Assembly: GCA_946184165.1 (NCBI GenBank)
Contig: CAMHEN010000007.1
Span: 1 to 44,064, forward strand
Direction of reading: 5' to 3'
Source: an uncultured Clostridia bacterium
Lineage (GTDB): Bacteria > Bacillota > Clostridia > Oscillospirales > Oscillospiraceae
Length of the DNA stretch: 44,064 nucleotides
The position numbers were made by a program, and so were the translations under genes. The notes under the pieces were generated by a model. That model was not told the origin of the DNA, made no database searches, and saw nothing but the letters and a program-made list of their open reading frames with translations. Numbering within the stretch: the first letter of the stretch is position 1; each line of letters starts with the position of its first letter. This document shows, one piece after another, positions 1 through 8,402 of this stretch.

Positions 1-1282
1 CGCGCACGGAGAAGGGGGGATCGTCGCAGATGGCGCGGTCGATCTCATAGCGCAGGTCCTCGAGCGCGTCCATGGCGGCGATGTCCTTGAGTTCCAGGGA
101 TCGGGCATCCTGCAGGAGCTCCTTCAGCCGCGGCAGGGCGGCGGCGCAGAGACTCAGGGATCTGAGATCACGCCCGCCCGCGGTACCGTAAACGGCCCTG
201 CCCACGAGGCGCTGCATGTCCCCGATGGAGCGCAGCGTCTCCATCAGCTCGCCCCGGCGCACGTTGTCGGACACCAGCTCCGACACGGCGTTGAGCCTGC
301 GGCGGATGGCCACGGCGGAGAGGAGGGGCCGCTCCACCCAGGCGCGCAGAAGCCTGCCGCCCATGGGGGTGCGGGTGCGGTCCAGCACCCAGAGGAGCGA
401 GCCCTTCTTTTCCCCGCTGCGGAGCGATTCGGTGAGCTCCAGATTCCGCCGGGTCACGTAATCAAGCTCCATGAAGCGCCCGCCGAAGAAGACGTCGAGC
501 CTGCGGATATGGCCGAGGTCGCACTTCTGCGTGCGGCGCAGGTACTCCAAAAGCGCACCTGCCGCACACACGGCCCCGGGCTGGTCGCCGATGCCGGCCT
601 TGTCGATGTCGGAGAAGCCGAACTGCTCGCACACCAGAGCCGAGGCGGGCATGTACTCAAAGCTGTCCGCCCCCTCCTCGGGCATGGCGGAGAGCTTTTT
701 GATGATAAAATCCCAGATCGCCGTCTGCTCCTTCGCGCCCGGGGAGAGCAGCACCTCCCGCGGGGAGAAGCGGCCCAGCTCGTTTACGAGGTGGGAGACG
801 GCGTCGTTTTCAAAGGCGGCGCAACAGAACTCGCCCGTGGACACATCGCAGAAGGCGACGCCCCCCTCGCGCCCCGCGAGATACACGGCGGCGATGTAGT
901 TGGAGCGGCCCTCTTCCAGCATGGAGCTCTCGGTCACGGTGCCGGGGGTGATGATGCGGATGACGTCCCGCTTCACGAGTCCCTTGGCGAGCGCCGGGTC
1001 CTCGGTCTGCTCGCAGATGGCGACCTTGTAGCCCTTGGCGATGAGGCGCGCGATATACGCCTCGGCGCTGTGGTAGGGCACGCCGCACATGGGGGTGCGC
1101 TCCTCCGGGTCCTCGACGGAGCGGTCGCGGGTCGTGAGCGTCAGGTCCAGCTCCCGGGAGGCGGTCTTCGCGTCCTCGTCGAACATCTCATAAAAATCCC
1201 CGAGGCGAAAGAAGAGCAGGCAATCGCTGTACTGCTGCTTGATCTCCTGATACTGCCGCTTCATGGGGGTGAGCTCTGCCAT
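1..1282 (-). CDS. mutS: DNA mismatch repair protein MutS (N-terminal part; cut by window edge)
   Basis: The reading frame runs leftwards off the window, so only about the first 427 residues are visible. The product begins MAELTPMKRQYQEIKQQYSD and carries the MutS domain I mismatch-reading motif (LFFRLGDFYEMFDEDA: the Phe-x-Glu inserted at the mispair), then the connector domain and the start of the lever/core region (SLLWVLDRTRTPMGGRLLR). The ATPase domain lies outside the window. MutS scans DNA for mispairs and recruits MutL, whose gene lies 1.8 kb away on the other strand. The start is supported by GAGGAAA a few bases upstream. miaB lies 124 nt upstream in the same direction, with a hairpin repeat between them, so co-transcription is possible but not certain. 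Family identity is clear; completeness cannot be judged. Confidence 0.96.
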   Translation of the reverse strand, partial: MAELTPMKRQYQEIKQQYSDCLLFFRLGDFYEMFDEDAKTASRELDLTLTTRDRSVEDPEERTPMCGVPYHSAEAYIARLIAKGYKVAICEQTEDPALAKGLVKRDVIRIITPGTVTESSMLEEGRSNYIAAVYLAGREGGVAFCDVSTGEFCCAAFENDAVSHLVNELGRFSPREVLLSPGAKEQTAIWDFIIKKLSAMPEEGADSFEYMPASALVCEQFGFSDIDKAGIGDQPGAVCAAGALLEYLRRTQKCDLGHIRRLDVFFGGRFMELDYVTRRNLELTESLRSGEKKGSLLWVLDRTRTPMGGRLLRAWVERPLLSAVAIRRRLNAVSELVSDNVRRGELMETLRSIGDMQRLVGRAVYGTAGGRDLRSLSLCAAALPRLKELLQDARSLELKDIAAMDALEDLRYEIDRAICDDPPFSVR

Positions 1283-1309
1283 GGTGGTTTCCTCTTTCTG
1301 TCTTTAATA

Positions 1310-1383
1310 TGGCCCCCCTGCCTGAAGGGGGCTCCCGCGAAGCGGGTGGGGGATATGCCCCCCCTTTAGGCAAGGGGGCATAT
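1310..1383. repeat. GC-rich hairpin repeat between miaB and mutS
   Basis: Two related palindromic units (left core CCCCCTGCCTGAAGGGGG, right core CCCCCTTTAGGCAAGGGGG) face each other around a CCCGCGAAGCGGG hairpin. The right unit extends to ATATGC/GCATAT. The layout resembles small non-coding palindromic repeats between genes in Clostridia. It could act as a weak terminator or RNA-stabilising hairpin after miaB; there is no clear T-run. Confidence 0.6.
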
Positions 1384-1406
1384 GCTGCGCTGTCACAAGA
1401 CACCGT

Positions 1407-2828
1407 TTAGGCAAGGAGGGCTTTTACCTCTCCGTACAGGGCCCAGGTGTTGCTCGCCGTGATCTTCACGTCGATAAACTGACCGATGAGGCTCTTGTCA
1501 CCGTGGAGGTGGACGAGACGGCCGCCGTTTGTGCGGGCCGAGAGATTGTAGGGCTCCCTGCCCGTCTCCCCGTCCACAAGGACGCGGAGGGTTTTGCCCT
1601 CGTACTCCCGGTGCTTCTCGCCGGAGATGCGGTTCGAGAGCTCCGTGAGCTGATCAAAATGCACCTGCTTCTGCTCTCTCGTATAGGGATCGGGCATGGT
1701 GGCTGCCGGGGTACCCACACGCTTGGAGTAGATGAAGGTGAACATGGCGTCAAAGCGCACTTCCTCACAGAGGGAGAGGGTGGCCTGAAAATCTTCCTCC
1801 GTCTCGTCGGGAAAGCCCACGATGATGTCGGTCGTGATGACGAGATCGGGCATATAGCGCCGCGCGGTCTCGATCTCCTCCAGATATTTCGCCCGGTCAT
1901 AGTGGCGGTTCATGCGCTTCAGGACCCGGTCAGACCCGGACTGGACGGGCAGGTGGATATGGTGGGCGCACTTCTCGCACTCGGCCATGGTGCGGAAGAG
2001 TTTTTCCGTCGCGTCGCGCGGGTGGCTCGTCATGAAGCGGATGATAAAGTCCCCGGGGATGGCGTTGATCTCCCGGATGAGATCGGCGAAATCCACCCCG
2101 CAGTCGAGATCCTTGCCGTAGGAATTGACGTTCTGGCCGAGGAGGGTGATGTCCTTGTACCCGGCCGCGACAAGGGCCCTCGCCTCCGCCACCACGTCCT
2201 CCGGCCTACGTGAGCGCTCGCGCCCTCTCACGTAGGGGACGATGCAGTAGGTGCAGAAGTTGTTGCAGCCGTACATGATGGAGAGCCACGCCTTGACCTG
2301 CCCGTCGCGCCGGAGGGGGATCCCCTCGGCCACGGATTCGCGCCTGTCGGTGGCGAAGACGCGCTTGTGCTTTTCCATCACCTGACTCAGAAGCTCCGGA
2401 AAGCGCCAGAGCTCGTGCGGGCCGAAGACCAGATCCACGATGGGGTAGGAGCGCTTCAGCTTTTCCGCCATGTGCTCCTGCTGCACCATGCAGCCGCAGA
2501 CCGCGATGATCTGCCCCGGGCGGGCCTTTTTGGTGTGGTTCAGCGCGCCCACGTTTCCGAGCACGCGCATCTCCGCGTGCTCGCGCACGGCGCAGGTGTT
2601 GACCACAATGACGTCCGCCTGAAACTCGTCCTGCGTAAAGCCGTAGCCCATCTCGGCAAGATATCCGCGGATCTTCTCACTGTCGGCCTCGTTCTGCTGG
2701 CAGCCGTAGGTATCCACCATGGCAAGGGGGCGCCGCCCGTCTCCGGCAACGCGCTCAAAGATTTTGGCGCAGATCTCCCGCTGGGCCTCGATCGCCTCGG
2801 GTGCAATGACTTTTCTCTCAATCGGCAT
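1407..2828 (-). CDS. miaB: tRNA-2-methylthio-N6-dimethylallyladenosine synthase MiaB
   Basis: Radical-SAM methylthiotransferase that turns i6A37 of tRNAs into ms2i6A37, the step after MiaA, whose gene lies nearby. The 473-residue product has the full order: N-terminal MTTase domain with TYGCQQNEADSE (Cys43) and further cysteines for the auxiliary cluster, the radical-SAM CxxxCxxC loop YGCNNFCTYCIVPYVRGRER, and a C-terminal TRAM domain (EGKTLRVLVDGE...). An in-frame ATG eight codons upstream exists, but AAGGAG lies inside that stretch, 8 nt before the chosen ATG, so the shorter start is used. A good promoter lies upstream (2867-2896). No missing catalytic residues are seen. Confidence 0.97.
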   Translation of the reverse strand: MPIERKVIAPEAIEAQREICAKIFERVAGDGRRPLAMVDTYGCQQNEADSEKIRGYLAEMGYGFTQDEFQADVIVVNTCAVREHAEMRVLGNVGALNHTKKARPGQIIAVCGCMVQQEHMAEKLKRSYPIVDLVFGPHELWRFPELLSQVMEKHKRVFATDRRESVAEGIPLRRDGQVKAWLSIMYGCNNFCTYCIVPYVRGRERSRRPEDVVAEARALVAAGYKDITLLGQNVNSYGKDLDCGVDFADLIREINAIPGDFIIRFMTSHPRDATEKLFRTMAECEKCAHHIHLPVQSGSDRVLKRMNRHYDRAKYLEEIETARRYMPDLVITTDIIVGFPDETEEDFQATLSLCEEVRFDAMFTFIYSKRVGTPAATMPDPYTREQKQVHFDQLTELSNRISGEKHREYEGKTLRVLVDGETGREPYNLSARTNGGRLVHLHGDKSLIGQFIDVKITASNTWALYGEVKALLA

Positions 2829-2866
2829 GGGTGATTCTCCTTGTTTTTCCATTGCTGAGTCTTTAT

Positions 2867-2896
2867 ATTTTAGCATAAAGACTATGGAAGTTTCAA
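2867..2896 (-). promoter_or_regulatory. sigma-A-type promoter of miaB
   Basis: On the minus strand TTGAAA (2891-2896), an 18-nt spacer and TAAAAT (2867-2872), with TGC directly before the -10, i.e. an extended -10. It points at miaB, about 40 nt from its start codon. Confidence 0.7.
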
Positions 2897-2907
2897 CTGA
2901 AAACATG

Positions 2908-2913
2908 TATAAT
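2908..2913 (+). promoter_or_regulatory. candidate -10 box for the mutL-miaA-hfq operon
   Basis: A perfect TATAAT on the plus strand, but only a weak -35 (TGGAAG, 2885-2890, 17-nt spacing). It would overlap the miaB promoter, so the two directions could compete. Confidence 0.4.
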
Positions 2914-2929
2914 AAAGAAACTGAAAACT

Positions 2930-3057
2930 GGCTCCCTCCCCTGACAGGGGAGCTGGACTTGCCCCGATCTCTCGAAAAGGGTGAGATGGAAGGGTTAACC
3001 CCCTCAGTCATGGTCTCGCGTGAGACCGGCCATGACAGCTCCCCTTTCAGGGGAGCC
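2930..3057. repeat. MITE-like intergenic repeat with GGCTCCC-type inverted ends
   Basis: Both ends are hairpins and also terminal inverted repeats of one another: the left end reads GGCTCCCTCCCCTGACAGGG and the right end CCCTTTCAGGGGAGCC. The inside holds TGGTCTCGCGTGAGACCGGCCA-like dyads. There is no coding capacity. It lies in the leader of mutL, immediately before its Shine-Dalgarno. The layout resembles small repeats I associate with Oscillospiraceae genomes; that is recollection, not a search. Confidence 0.65.
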
Positions 3058-3075
3058 TGCAAGGAAGGTGATTGC

Positions 3076-4968
3076 ATGTCCGAAATCAACATACTATCCC
3101 CCCATGTGGCGGATATGATCGCTGCGGGCGAAGTCGTGGAGCGGCCCGCCTCTGTGGTCAAGGAGCTCATGGAAAACTCCTTCGACGCCGGGGCCCACGC
3201 CGTCACCGTCGAGATCCGCGACGGCGGCGCGACTTTCCTGCGCGTGCAGGACGACGGCAACGGCATGGCCCCGGAGGACGCGGGCATTGCCTTTCTGCGC
3301 CACGCCACCTCCAAGCTCCATGACGAAACGGGGCTGGAGGCCATCGGCACCATGGGCTTCCGCGGTGAGGCGCTGGCCGCCATCTCCGCCGTGAGCGAAG
3401 TGGAGCTCACCACCCGCCGCCGCGGAGATGAAAACGGCACCCACATGACCCTCTCCGCCGGGGACATCCAGGATATGCGCGAGACCGGCTGCCCCGCGGG
3501 AACGGTCATGCAGGTGCGCTCCCTGTTTTTCAACACCCCGGCGCGCCTCAAGTTCCTGAAATCCGACCGGGCCGAGGCCGCCGCCTGCGTGCAGGCGGCG
3601 CTGCGCTGCGCCCTGGGCAGACCCGAGGTTTCGGTAAGACTCCTGCGCGACGGAAAGGAGGAGTTCTTTACACCCGGCGATGGGAAGGCCGCCTCCTGCG
3701 TCTACGCCCTCCTGGGAAGGGACACGGCAAAGGATCTGCTGCCGGTGGCTTTGAGCGACGAGGACATGGAGGTCACGGGCTTCACCTCTTCTCCCTCGGC
3801 GGGCAGGGGCAACCGGACTCTGCAGTTTTTCTTCTGCAACGGCCGTTATATCCGCTCGGCCCTGCTGCAGTCCGCGGTGGAGCAGGCCTATAAAAATACG
3901 CTTCTCACCGGGCGTTTCCCGGCCTGCGTCCTGTATCTCAAGCTCTCCAACGCCGCCGTGGATGTGAACGTCCATCCCGCGAAGACGGAGGTCAAGTTCT
4001 CCCAGGAAAAGCGGGTGTTCGACCTCGTGTACCATGCGGTGCTCGCAGCGCTGAGCGAAGAGAACCGCCGGGGCACCGTGACGGAGAGGCCGCCCGTCCC
4101 CCAGCCGACGGGCACACCGGCCGCCCGGCCCGCGGCAAGGCCCGACTTCTACCGCAGCATGAGCGCCGAGGCCTTCCGCGCACAGAATTACACCGTAAAA
4201 AACGCCCCGGCTCCGAAGCGGATGGAGAGCGCTCCGGTACTGCGGAGCTATGAACAGACCTACCAGACCCGCATGGACTTCTCCGCGGCGCAGACGGTTT
4301 CCGTCCGCCCCCCGGAACCGCCGAAAAATTCAGCGATTCGACAGGAACCGGACCGGAAAGTTGTGGAAAACTCTGTTCAAAGTGTTGAAAATACCGGGCT
4401 TCCGCCCTATCGTCTCATCGGGGAGGCGCTGAAGCTGTACATCCTCGTCGAGGTCGGGGAGGAGCTGCTGCTCATCGACAAGCACGCCGCTCACGAGCGC
4501 ATGATTTTCGATCGCCTCAAATCGCAGGAGCGGCAGATCATGTCTCAGACCCTGCTTGAGAGCGTGACGCTGCGCCTTTCGGAGGAAGAGCGGGAGCTTC
4601 TGGAGCAGAACGGGGAACTCCTTTCCGAGCTGGGCTTCGAGATCGAAGCATACGGCGAGGAGGACTATATCCTGCGGGCACTGCCTGCGGACATGGATCC
4701 CGCCGACGCGAGAGCCGCCCTGGAGGAAATTATTGAAAAGCTCAAGGGCGGCAAGACCCCCGATCCCCAGAACGCCCGGGATGAGATCCTGCACACGGTC
4801 GCCTGCAAGGCGGCCATCAAGGCGGGCTGGAACACGACGCCCGAGGAGCTCCGGCGCATCGCCGAGGCCGTCCTCTCCGGCAGGGTCAAATACTGCCCCC
4901 ACGGCAGACCCGTCTCCGTCGTCATGACACGGCGGGATCTGGATAAACTGTTTAAAAGAATCGTTTAA
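3076..4968 (+). CDS. mutL: DNA mismatch repair protein MutL
   Basis: ATPase and nicking endonuclease that acts after MutS. The 630-residue product has the GHKL ATPase motifs in order: ENSFDAGA (33-40), QDDGNGM, RHATSK and GFRGEAL. A Pro/Ala-rich linker of roughly 130 residues follows, then a C-terminal endonuclease domain with the metal site DKHAAHERMIFD (468-479), ACKAAIKAG and CPHGRP. This makes it the nicking kind of MutL found in bacteria without MutH. The usual DQHA(x2)E(x4)E motif ends here in Asp479 instead of Glu. GGAAGG lies shortly before the ATG. It heads a rightward run with miaA and hfq. Confidence 0.96.
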   Translation: MSEINILSPHVADMIAAGEVVERPASVVKELMENSFDAGAHAVTVEIRDGGATFLRVQDDGNGMAPEDAGIAFLRHATSKLHDETGLEAIGTMGFRGEALAAISAVSEVELTTRRRGDENGTHMTLSAGDIQDMRETGCPAGTVMQVRSLFFNTPARLKFLKSDRAEAAACVQAALRCALGRPEVSVRLLRDGKEEFFTPGDGKAASCVYALLGRDTAKDLLPVALSDEDMEVTGFTSSPSAGRGNRTLQFFFCNGRYIRSALLQSAVEQAYKNTLLTGRFPACVLYLKLSNAAVDVNVHPAKTEVKFSQEKRVFDLVYHAVLAALSEENRRGTVTERPPVPQPTGTPAARPAARPDFYRSMSAEAFRAQNYTVKNAPAPKRMESAPVLRSYEQTYQTRMDFSAAQTVSVRPPEPPKNSAIRQEPDRKVVENSVQSVENTGLPPYRLIGEALKLYILVEVGEELLLIDKHAAHERMIFDRLKSQERQIMSQTLLESVTLRLSEEERELLEQNGELLSELGFEIEAYGEEDYILRALPADMDPADARAALEEIIEKLKGGKTPDPQNARDEILHTVACKAAIKAGWNTTPEELRRIAEAVLSGRVKYCPHGRPVSVVMTRRDLDKLFKRIV

Positions 4969-4983
4969 GTAGGCCTTTTGCCT

Positions 4984-5054
4984 GTAGGGGGCGGCGTCCT
5001 CGACGCCCCGCTGTGCATTGACCGACACGGGACGTCCGGGAGGCCGTCCCCTAC
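4984..5054. repeat. GTAGGGG...CCCCTAC inverted-repeat element, copy 1
   Basis: A 71-nt element starting GTAGGGG and ending CCCCTAC. Each half forms a hairpin: GGGGCG/CGCCCC around loop GCGTCCTCGA, and GGGACG/CGTCCC around loop TCCGGGAGGC. It fills the mutL-miaA gap. Related copies are at 6923-6993, 14128-14168 and 29642-29781. Confidence 0.7.
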
Positions 5055-5080
5055 ACGCAGGAGCAAAGGAGGCGCGGCCC

Positions 5081-6028
5081 ATGTCCAACAAGATCATCGT
5101 CGTCGCGGGGCCTACCGCCTCCGGGAAGACGCGCCTCGGCATCGCGCTCGCCCGGGCTTTTCGCGGGGAGATCGTCTCGGCCGACTCCATGCAGCTCTAC
5201 CGGGGCATGGACGTGGGCACTGCCAAGGCGACGCGCGAGGAGCAGGCCGCCGCGCCCCACCACATGCTCGACGTGGCGGATCCCCGGGAGAGCTGGTCCG
5301 TTGCCCGCTATGTGGAGGAGGCCTCAAGGGTCTGCGATGAGATACTCGCCCGGGGCTGCGTCCCCATCGTGGTGGGCGGCACGGGCCTCTATATCGACTC
5401 GCTCGTTGCGGGGCGGGACTTCGCCGCCTGCGAGGAGGACAAGTCGCTCAGAGGGGAGCTGGAGGCGGAATATGACCGCGTCGGCGGAGAGAAGATGCTC
5501 AAAGCCCTCGCTGTCTTTGACCCGGAGCGGGCCGCAAAGCTGGGCGCCGGGGACAGGCGGCGCATCGTGCGGGCAATTGAGATCTACCGTCTCACCGGCA
5601 TGACCGCCACCGAACACGACGCCGAAACCCGCCGCCGCCCCCCGCGTTATGAGGCGGCGCGCATCGTGCTCAATTACAAAAACCGCGCCGACCTCTATAA
5701 GAGGATCGACCGGCGCGTGACCAGGATGGCCGAAGACGGGCTCTTCCGGGAGGTGGAGGCGCTGCTTCAGGCGGGCCTTCCCCCGGACTGTACCGCCATG
5801 CAGGCCATCGGCTATAAGGAGACCGTGCTCGCCCTCCGGGGGGAGCTCACGGATGAAGAGGCTCTCGACCTCATCCGACAGAGCAGCCGCCGCTATGCCA
5901 AGCGGCAGATCACCTGGTTCGGCCGCTGGGAGGACGCCCTGCGCATCCTCTGGGACAGCGAGCCGGATTTTCAGGCTGCGCTCCAGATTTCGACAGCGTT
6001 TTTAAAGAGCCGCGGGTATCATGGGTAA
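5081..6028 (+). CDS. miaA: tRNA dimethylallyltransferase MiaA
   Basis: Transfers the dimethylallyl group to A37 of tRNAs reading UNN codons and so provides the MiaB substrate. The product is 315 residues, the usual length. It has the P-loop GPTASGKT (10-17), the SADSMQLYRGMDVGTAK substrate motif, the DVADPRE segment, VVGGTGLYI and QAIGYKE. The start follows a strong AAAGGAGG 8 nt upstream; an in-frame upstream ATG lies inside the intergenic repeat and lacks a comparable signal. hfq starts 75 nt downstream in the same direction, the widespread miaA-hfq arrangement. Confidence 0.97.
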   Translation: MSNKIIVVAGPTASGKTRLGIALARAFRGEIVSADSMQLYRGMDVGTAKATREEQAAAPHHMLDVADPRESWSVARYVEEASRVCDEILARGCVPIVVGGTGLYIDSLVAGRDFAACEEDKSLRGELEAEYDRVGGEKMLKALAVFDPERAAKLGAGDRRRIVRAIEIYRLTGMTATEHDAETRRRPPRYEAARIVLNYKNRADLYKRIDRRVTRMAEDGLFREVEALLQAGLPPDCTAMQAIGYKETVLALRGELTDEEALDLIRQSSRRYAKRQITWFGRWEDALRILWDSEPDFQAALQISTAFLKSRGYHG

Positions 6029-6103
6029 TACGTGAGTCTTCACGAATTACTTATGATGGAGCGGCAGAGATCGGGCCGCTCCGCAAAAAAAGGAGTGGCT
6101 GAA

Positions 6104-6331
6104 ATGCAGAAAACGCAAAATCTCCAGGATCAATTCCTCAACCAGTTACGGAAGGAGCGGGCCGTCGTCACCATGTTCCTGATGAACGGCTTCCAGCTCC
6201 ACGGCGTGGTGCGTGGTTTCGACGGCTTCACGGTTGTGCTCGATTCCGACGGACGCCAGCAGCTCATCTATAAACACGCGATCTCTACAGTTGTGCCGCC
6301 GCGCCCCATCTCCTTCGAGAGTGAGGACTGA
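6104..6331 (+). CDS. hfq: RNA-binding protein Hfq
   Basis: Small Sm-fold RNA chaperone that forms a hexameric ring. The 75-residue product has the Sm1 region ([21 protein letters not shown] then [18 protein letters not shown]) and the Sm2 signature [18 protein letters not shown] lies 8 nt before this ATG. An in-frame GTG 72 nt upstream would add an unusual N-terminal tail and has no such signal, so the short form is chosen. Hfq in Firmicutes often has milder effects than in Enterobacteria; its role here is not shown by the sequence. Its last codons overlap the next reading frame by 11 nt. Confidence 0.96.
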   Translation: MQKTQNLQDQFLNQLRKERAVVTMFLMNGFQLHGVVRGFDGFTVVLDSDGRQQLIYKHAISTVVPPRPISFESED

Positions 6332-6926
6332 GCGCATCTTTTACCACGCGCTGGCGGCGATGCTGTTTGCGGCGGTCTGCGCCTGGTGCGCGGCCGCCCT
6401 CTACGGGCGGCTTGAGCGCCCGCCCGCCCCGTCCGACCCGGCGGAGAGCACCCCGGGCGCCGCCCGCGGGAGCTTTCGCGGCGTCCTCGCACGGGAGGAA
6501 GAGCGGCTTGAGGACGGCGCCTTTTCCGGGCATGATCCCGGCACGCGTCTCGCGGCCGCTGAGACCGGCGGAGAGAGCGCACTCTGGTTTCCAAGCTCCG
6601 ACGGGTGGGAGAGTCTCACCCCGCTCGACCTGGAAAAGCTCACGCCGGAGGCGCTGGAGGCGCTGCTGGATTCCCCGGCTCCGGAGGAGACGGACAGGCC
6701 CCGCCTGGTCTACGGCTTCACGCTCTGCTGTGCCGCCCTCTGCGAAGGGGAGGCATCCCCCTCGCCCGGCCCCTGCCGGGTGCTGATCGGAGGAGCGGAG
6801 GCGAAGGGGCGGCTTCTTTCCGTCACAACGGACGCCCTGGGCCGACGCCTGCTCCTGCTTCGCCTCACGGAATTTCCCCAGGAGCTGTATTCCATGCGAT
6901 TCGTGGAGGGGGAAATTTTGCCGTAG
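6321..6926 (+). CDS. membrane-anchored hypothetical protein after hfq
   Basis: Not recognised with confidence. From the GTG overlapping the end of hfq the product is about 201 residues: a short basic N-terminus (VRTER), one membrane helix ([19 protein letters not shown]), then an Ala/Glu/Pro-rich extracytoplasmic part with [20 protein letters not shown] and a C-terminal beta-rich segment ([15 protein letters not shown] ... [17 protein letters not shown]). This layout recalls the HlyD-like single-helix proteins found between hfq and sepF in related Clostridia, in a reduced form; that is inference. The start is uncertain, because the Shine-Dalgarno is weak and an internal ATG at 6360 would cut into the helix. 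The stop codon is part of the following GTAGGGG repeat. Confidence 0.6.
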   Translation: MRTERIFYHALAAMLFAAVCAWCAAALYGRLERPPAPSDPAESTPGAARGSFRGVLAREEERLEDGAFSGHDPGTRLAAAETGGESALWFPSSDGWESLTPLDLEKLTPEALEALLDSPAPEETDRPRLVYGFTLCCAALCEGEASPSPGPCRVLIGGAEAKGRLLSVTTDALGRRLLLLRLTEFPQELYSMRFVEGEILP

Positions 6927-6993
6927 GGGCGGACAGCATCCGCCCGCGCTTGCCGTCCCTGAAAAACAGCGGGCGGCTGATAGCCGCCCCTGC
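6923..6993. repeat. GTAGGGG-type inverted-repeat element, variant copy 2
   Basis: It starts GTAGGGGCGGAC and ends CCGCCCCTGC, with two hairpins (GGGCGG/CCGCCC stems with loops ACAGCAT and CTGATAG). It has the same architecture as the element at 4984 but different loops. Its first bases form the stop codon of the preceding gene. Confidence 0.6.
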
Positions 6994-7035
6994 GGTGTAA
7001 CAATAGAATCCAAAAGAGAAAAAGAAGGTCAAAAA

Positions 7036-7743
7036 ATGAGTATTGCGGAAAATCTTGCACAGGTACAGGCAAACATCGCCCGGGCCGCCGAGGCTGCCGG
7101 GCGCGATCCGAAGGAGATTCTGCTGGTGGGCGCCACGAAGATGAACGATGCCGCCCGCGTGCGTGAGGCCATCGCGGCGGGGCTTCCCTGCTGCGGGGAA
7201 AACCGGGTGCAGGAGCTGCTGGAAAAAAACACAGCCGGGGCCTATGAGGGCGCAGAGCTCCACTTTATCGGCACGCTGCAGAAAAACAAGGCCAAGTACC
7301 TGGTGGGCCTCGTGTCCCTCATCCACAGCGTGGACAGCGAGGGACTCATGCGGGAGATCGGCCGCCAGGCTTCAAGGCGCGGCATCCGGCAGGATATCCT
7401 GCTGGAGGTCAACACGGGCGGAGAGGTCTCCAAATCCGGCTTTGCCCCCGGAGAAGTGGCCGCAGCGCTGGAAAAAGCGTCCGAAATTTCTGGAATTCGG
7501 GTCCGGGGACTCATGACCATCCCGCCGATCTGCCGTGCGCCGGAGGAGAATATCCCATATTTCCGCCTTTTGCGACAGCTTTTTATTGACAATGGCGAAA
7601 AAAAATACGATAATATACGTATGGATTTTATGTCTATGGGCATGAGCGGCGATTACGAGGCCGCCATCGCCTGCGGGGCAAATATTGTGCGCGTCGGTAC
7701 CGCCATCTTCGGGCAGCGGAGCTACCCCGCCGGGCAGACCTGA
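7036..7743 (+). CDS. yggS: YggS/PLPBP-family pyridoxal phosphate homeostasis protein
   Basis: Alanine-racemase-fold, one-domain PLP-binding protein (235 residues) that buffers cellular pyridoxal 5'-phosphate and affects amino-acid and keto-acid pools; no catalytic activity is established for the family. The PLP lysine lies in LLVGATKMN (Lys35). Other family marks are GENRVQEL, LHFIGTLQKNK, IHSVDSEGL, GLMTIPP and the C-terminal SMGMSGDYEAAIACGANIVRVGTAIFG. It stands directly before sepF, a conserved neighbourhood in Firmicutes (ylmE-ylmF in Bacillus). The leader before its ATG is A/G-rich (AAAAGAGAAAAAGAAGGTC). Confidence 0.96.
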   Translation: MSIAENLAQVQANIARAAEAAGRDPKEILLVGATKMNDAARVREAIAAGLPCCGENRVQELLEKNTAGAYEGAELHFIGTLQKNKAKYLVGLVSLIHSVDSEGLMREIGRQASRRGIRQDILLEVNTGGEVSKSGFAPGEVAAALEKASEISGIRVRGLMTIPPICRAPEENIPYFRLLRQLFIDNGEKKYDNIRMDFMSMGMSGDYEAAIACGANIVRVGTAIFGQRSYPAGQT

Positions 7744-7767
7744 CCGGACGCATATTGGAGGATTGCC

Positions 7768-8355
7768 ATGGGTTTCATGGATGGATTGAAAAAACTGACG
7801 CAGCCTTACGATGACGACGAGGATTTCTTCGAGGGGGCGGATCAGTCGCTGCGGCCCCAGCCGAAGGCGGAGCAGAAGGCCCCCGTCAGCGCGGCCCAGA
7901 TGGCCTTTGAGAGCGCCTTCGCCGATCCCGGCGGTGTGAATCTGCCCGCGGAAGAGGCGGCGCCGAAGAAACCGGCGGAGAGCTCCGGCGGCATCTTCGG
8001 CGGCTTCAAGAAGGCCGCCCAGTCCGGTGCAAAGCCGAGGCGCGAGCGCACAATGAACTTCGGCGGGAAGGACACCTCCGTCATCCTCTTCAGCCCCAAG
8101 ACCTTTGACGAGGCCGGGGAGCTGGTAAGCTACCTGCAGCAGGACATGACCTGCGTCATGACGCTCGAGAGCGTCCCGGCGGAGACAGCGCGGAGGCTTC
8201 TGGATTTCCTGTCCGGCATTGCCTTCGCCCTCGGCGGGAAGATCACCCCCGTATCCGCAAAGACCTATTTCATCACCCCGCAGAACGTGGACATTCTGGG
8301 GACCCAGCCCCAGCAGACAGAACAGCAGCCCGAAAATTCCGGACACTATTTTTGA
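7768..8355 (+). CDS. sepF: cell division protein SepF
   Basis: Membrane-associated FtsZ anchor of the divisome. The 195-residue product starts with an amphipathic membrane-targeting helix (MGFMDGLKKLTQPYDDDEDF), then has an Ala/Pro-rich linker and the conserved SepF core from about residue 98 (TSVILFSPKTFDEAGELVSY, RRLLDFLSGIAFALGG, ITPVSAKTYFITPQNVDI). GGAGG stands upstream of the ATG. It is 24 nt after yggS and 47 nt before divIVA, consistent with the Bacillus ylmEF-divIVA order. The spacer to divIVA holds a short tandem repeat (AGATCAGAA twice). Confidence 0.95.
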   Translation: MGFMDGLKKLTQPYDDDEDFFEGADQSLRPQPKAEQKAPVSAAQMAFESAFADPGGVNLPAEEAAPKKPAESSGGIFGGFKKAAQSGAKPRRERTMNFGGKDTSVILFSPKTFDEAGELVSYLQQDMTCVMTLESVPAETARRLLDFLSGIAFALGGKITPVSAKTYFITPQNVDILGTQPQQTEQQPENSGHYF

Positions 8356-8402
8356 CCTGACCAGGGTTAAAAGATCAGAAAGATCAGAAAGGTGGATAAG
8401 TT

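Noticed and set aside
2719-3075. Upstream N-terminal extension of MutL
   Set aside because: It would translate through a promoter and a hairpin repeat; the conserved MutL N-terminus begins at 3076 after a Shine-Dalgarno.
4330-5190. Long minus-strand open frame over the end of mutL and start of miaA
   Set aside because: A shadow of GC-rich coding sequence; no recognisable protein, and it crosses a repeat.
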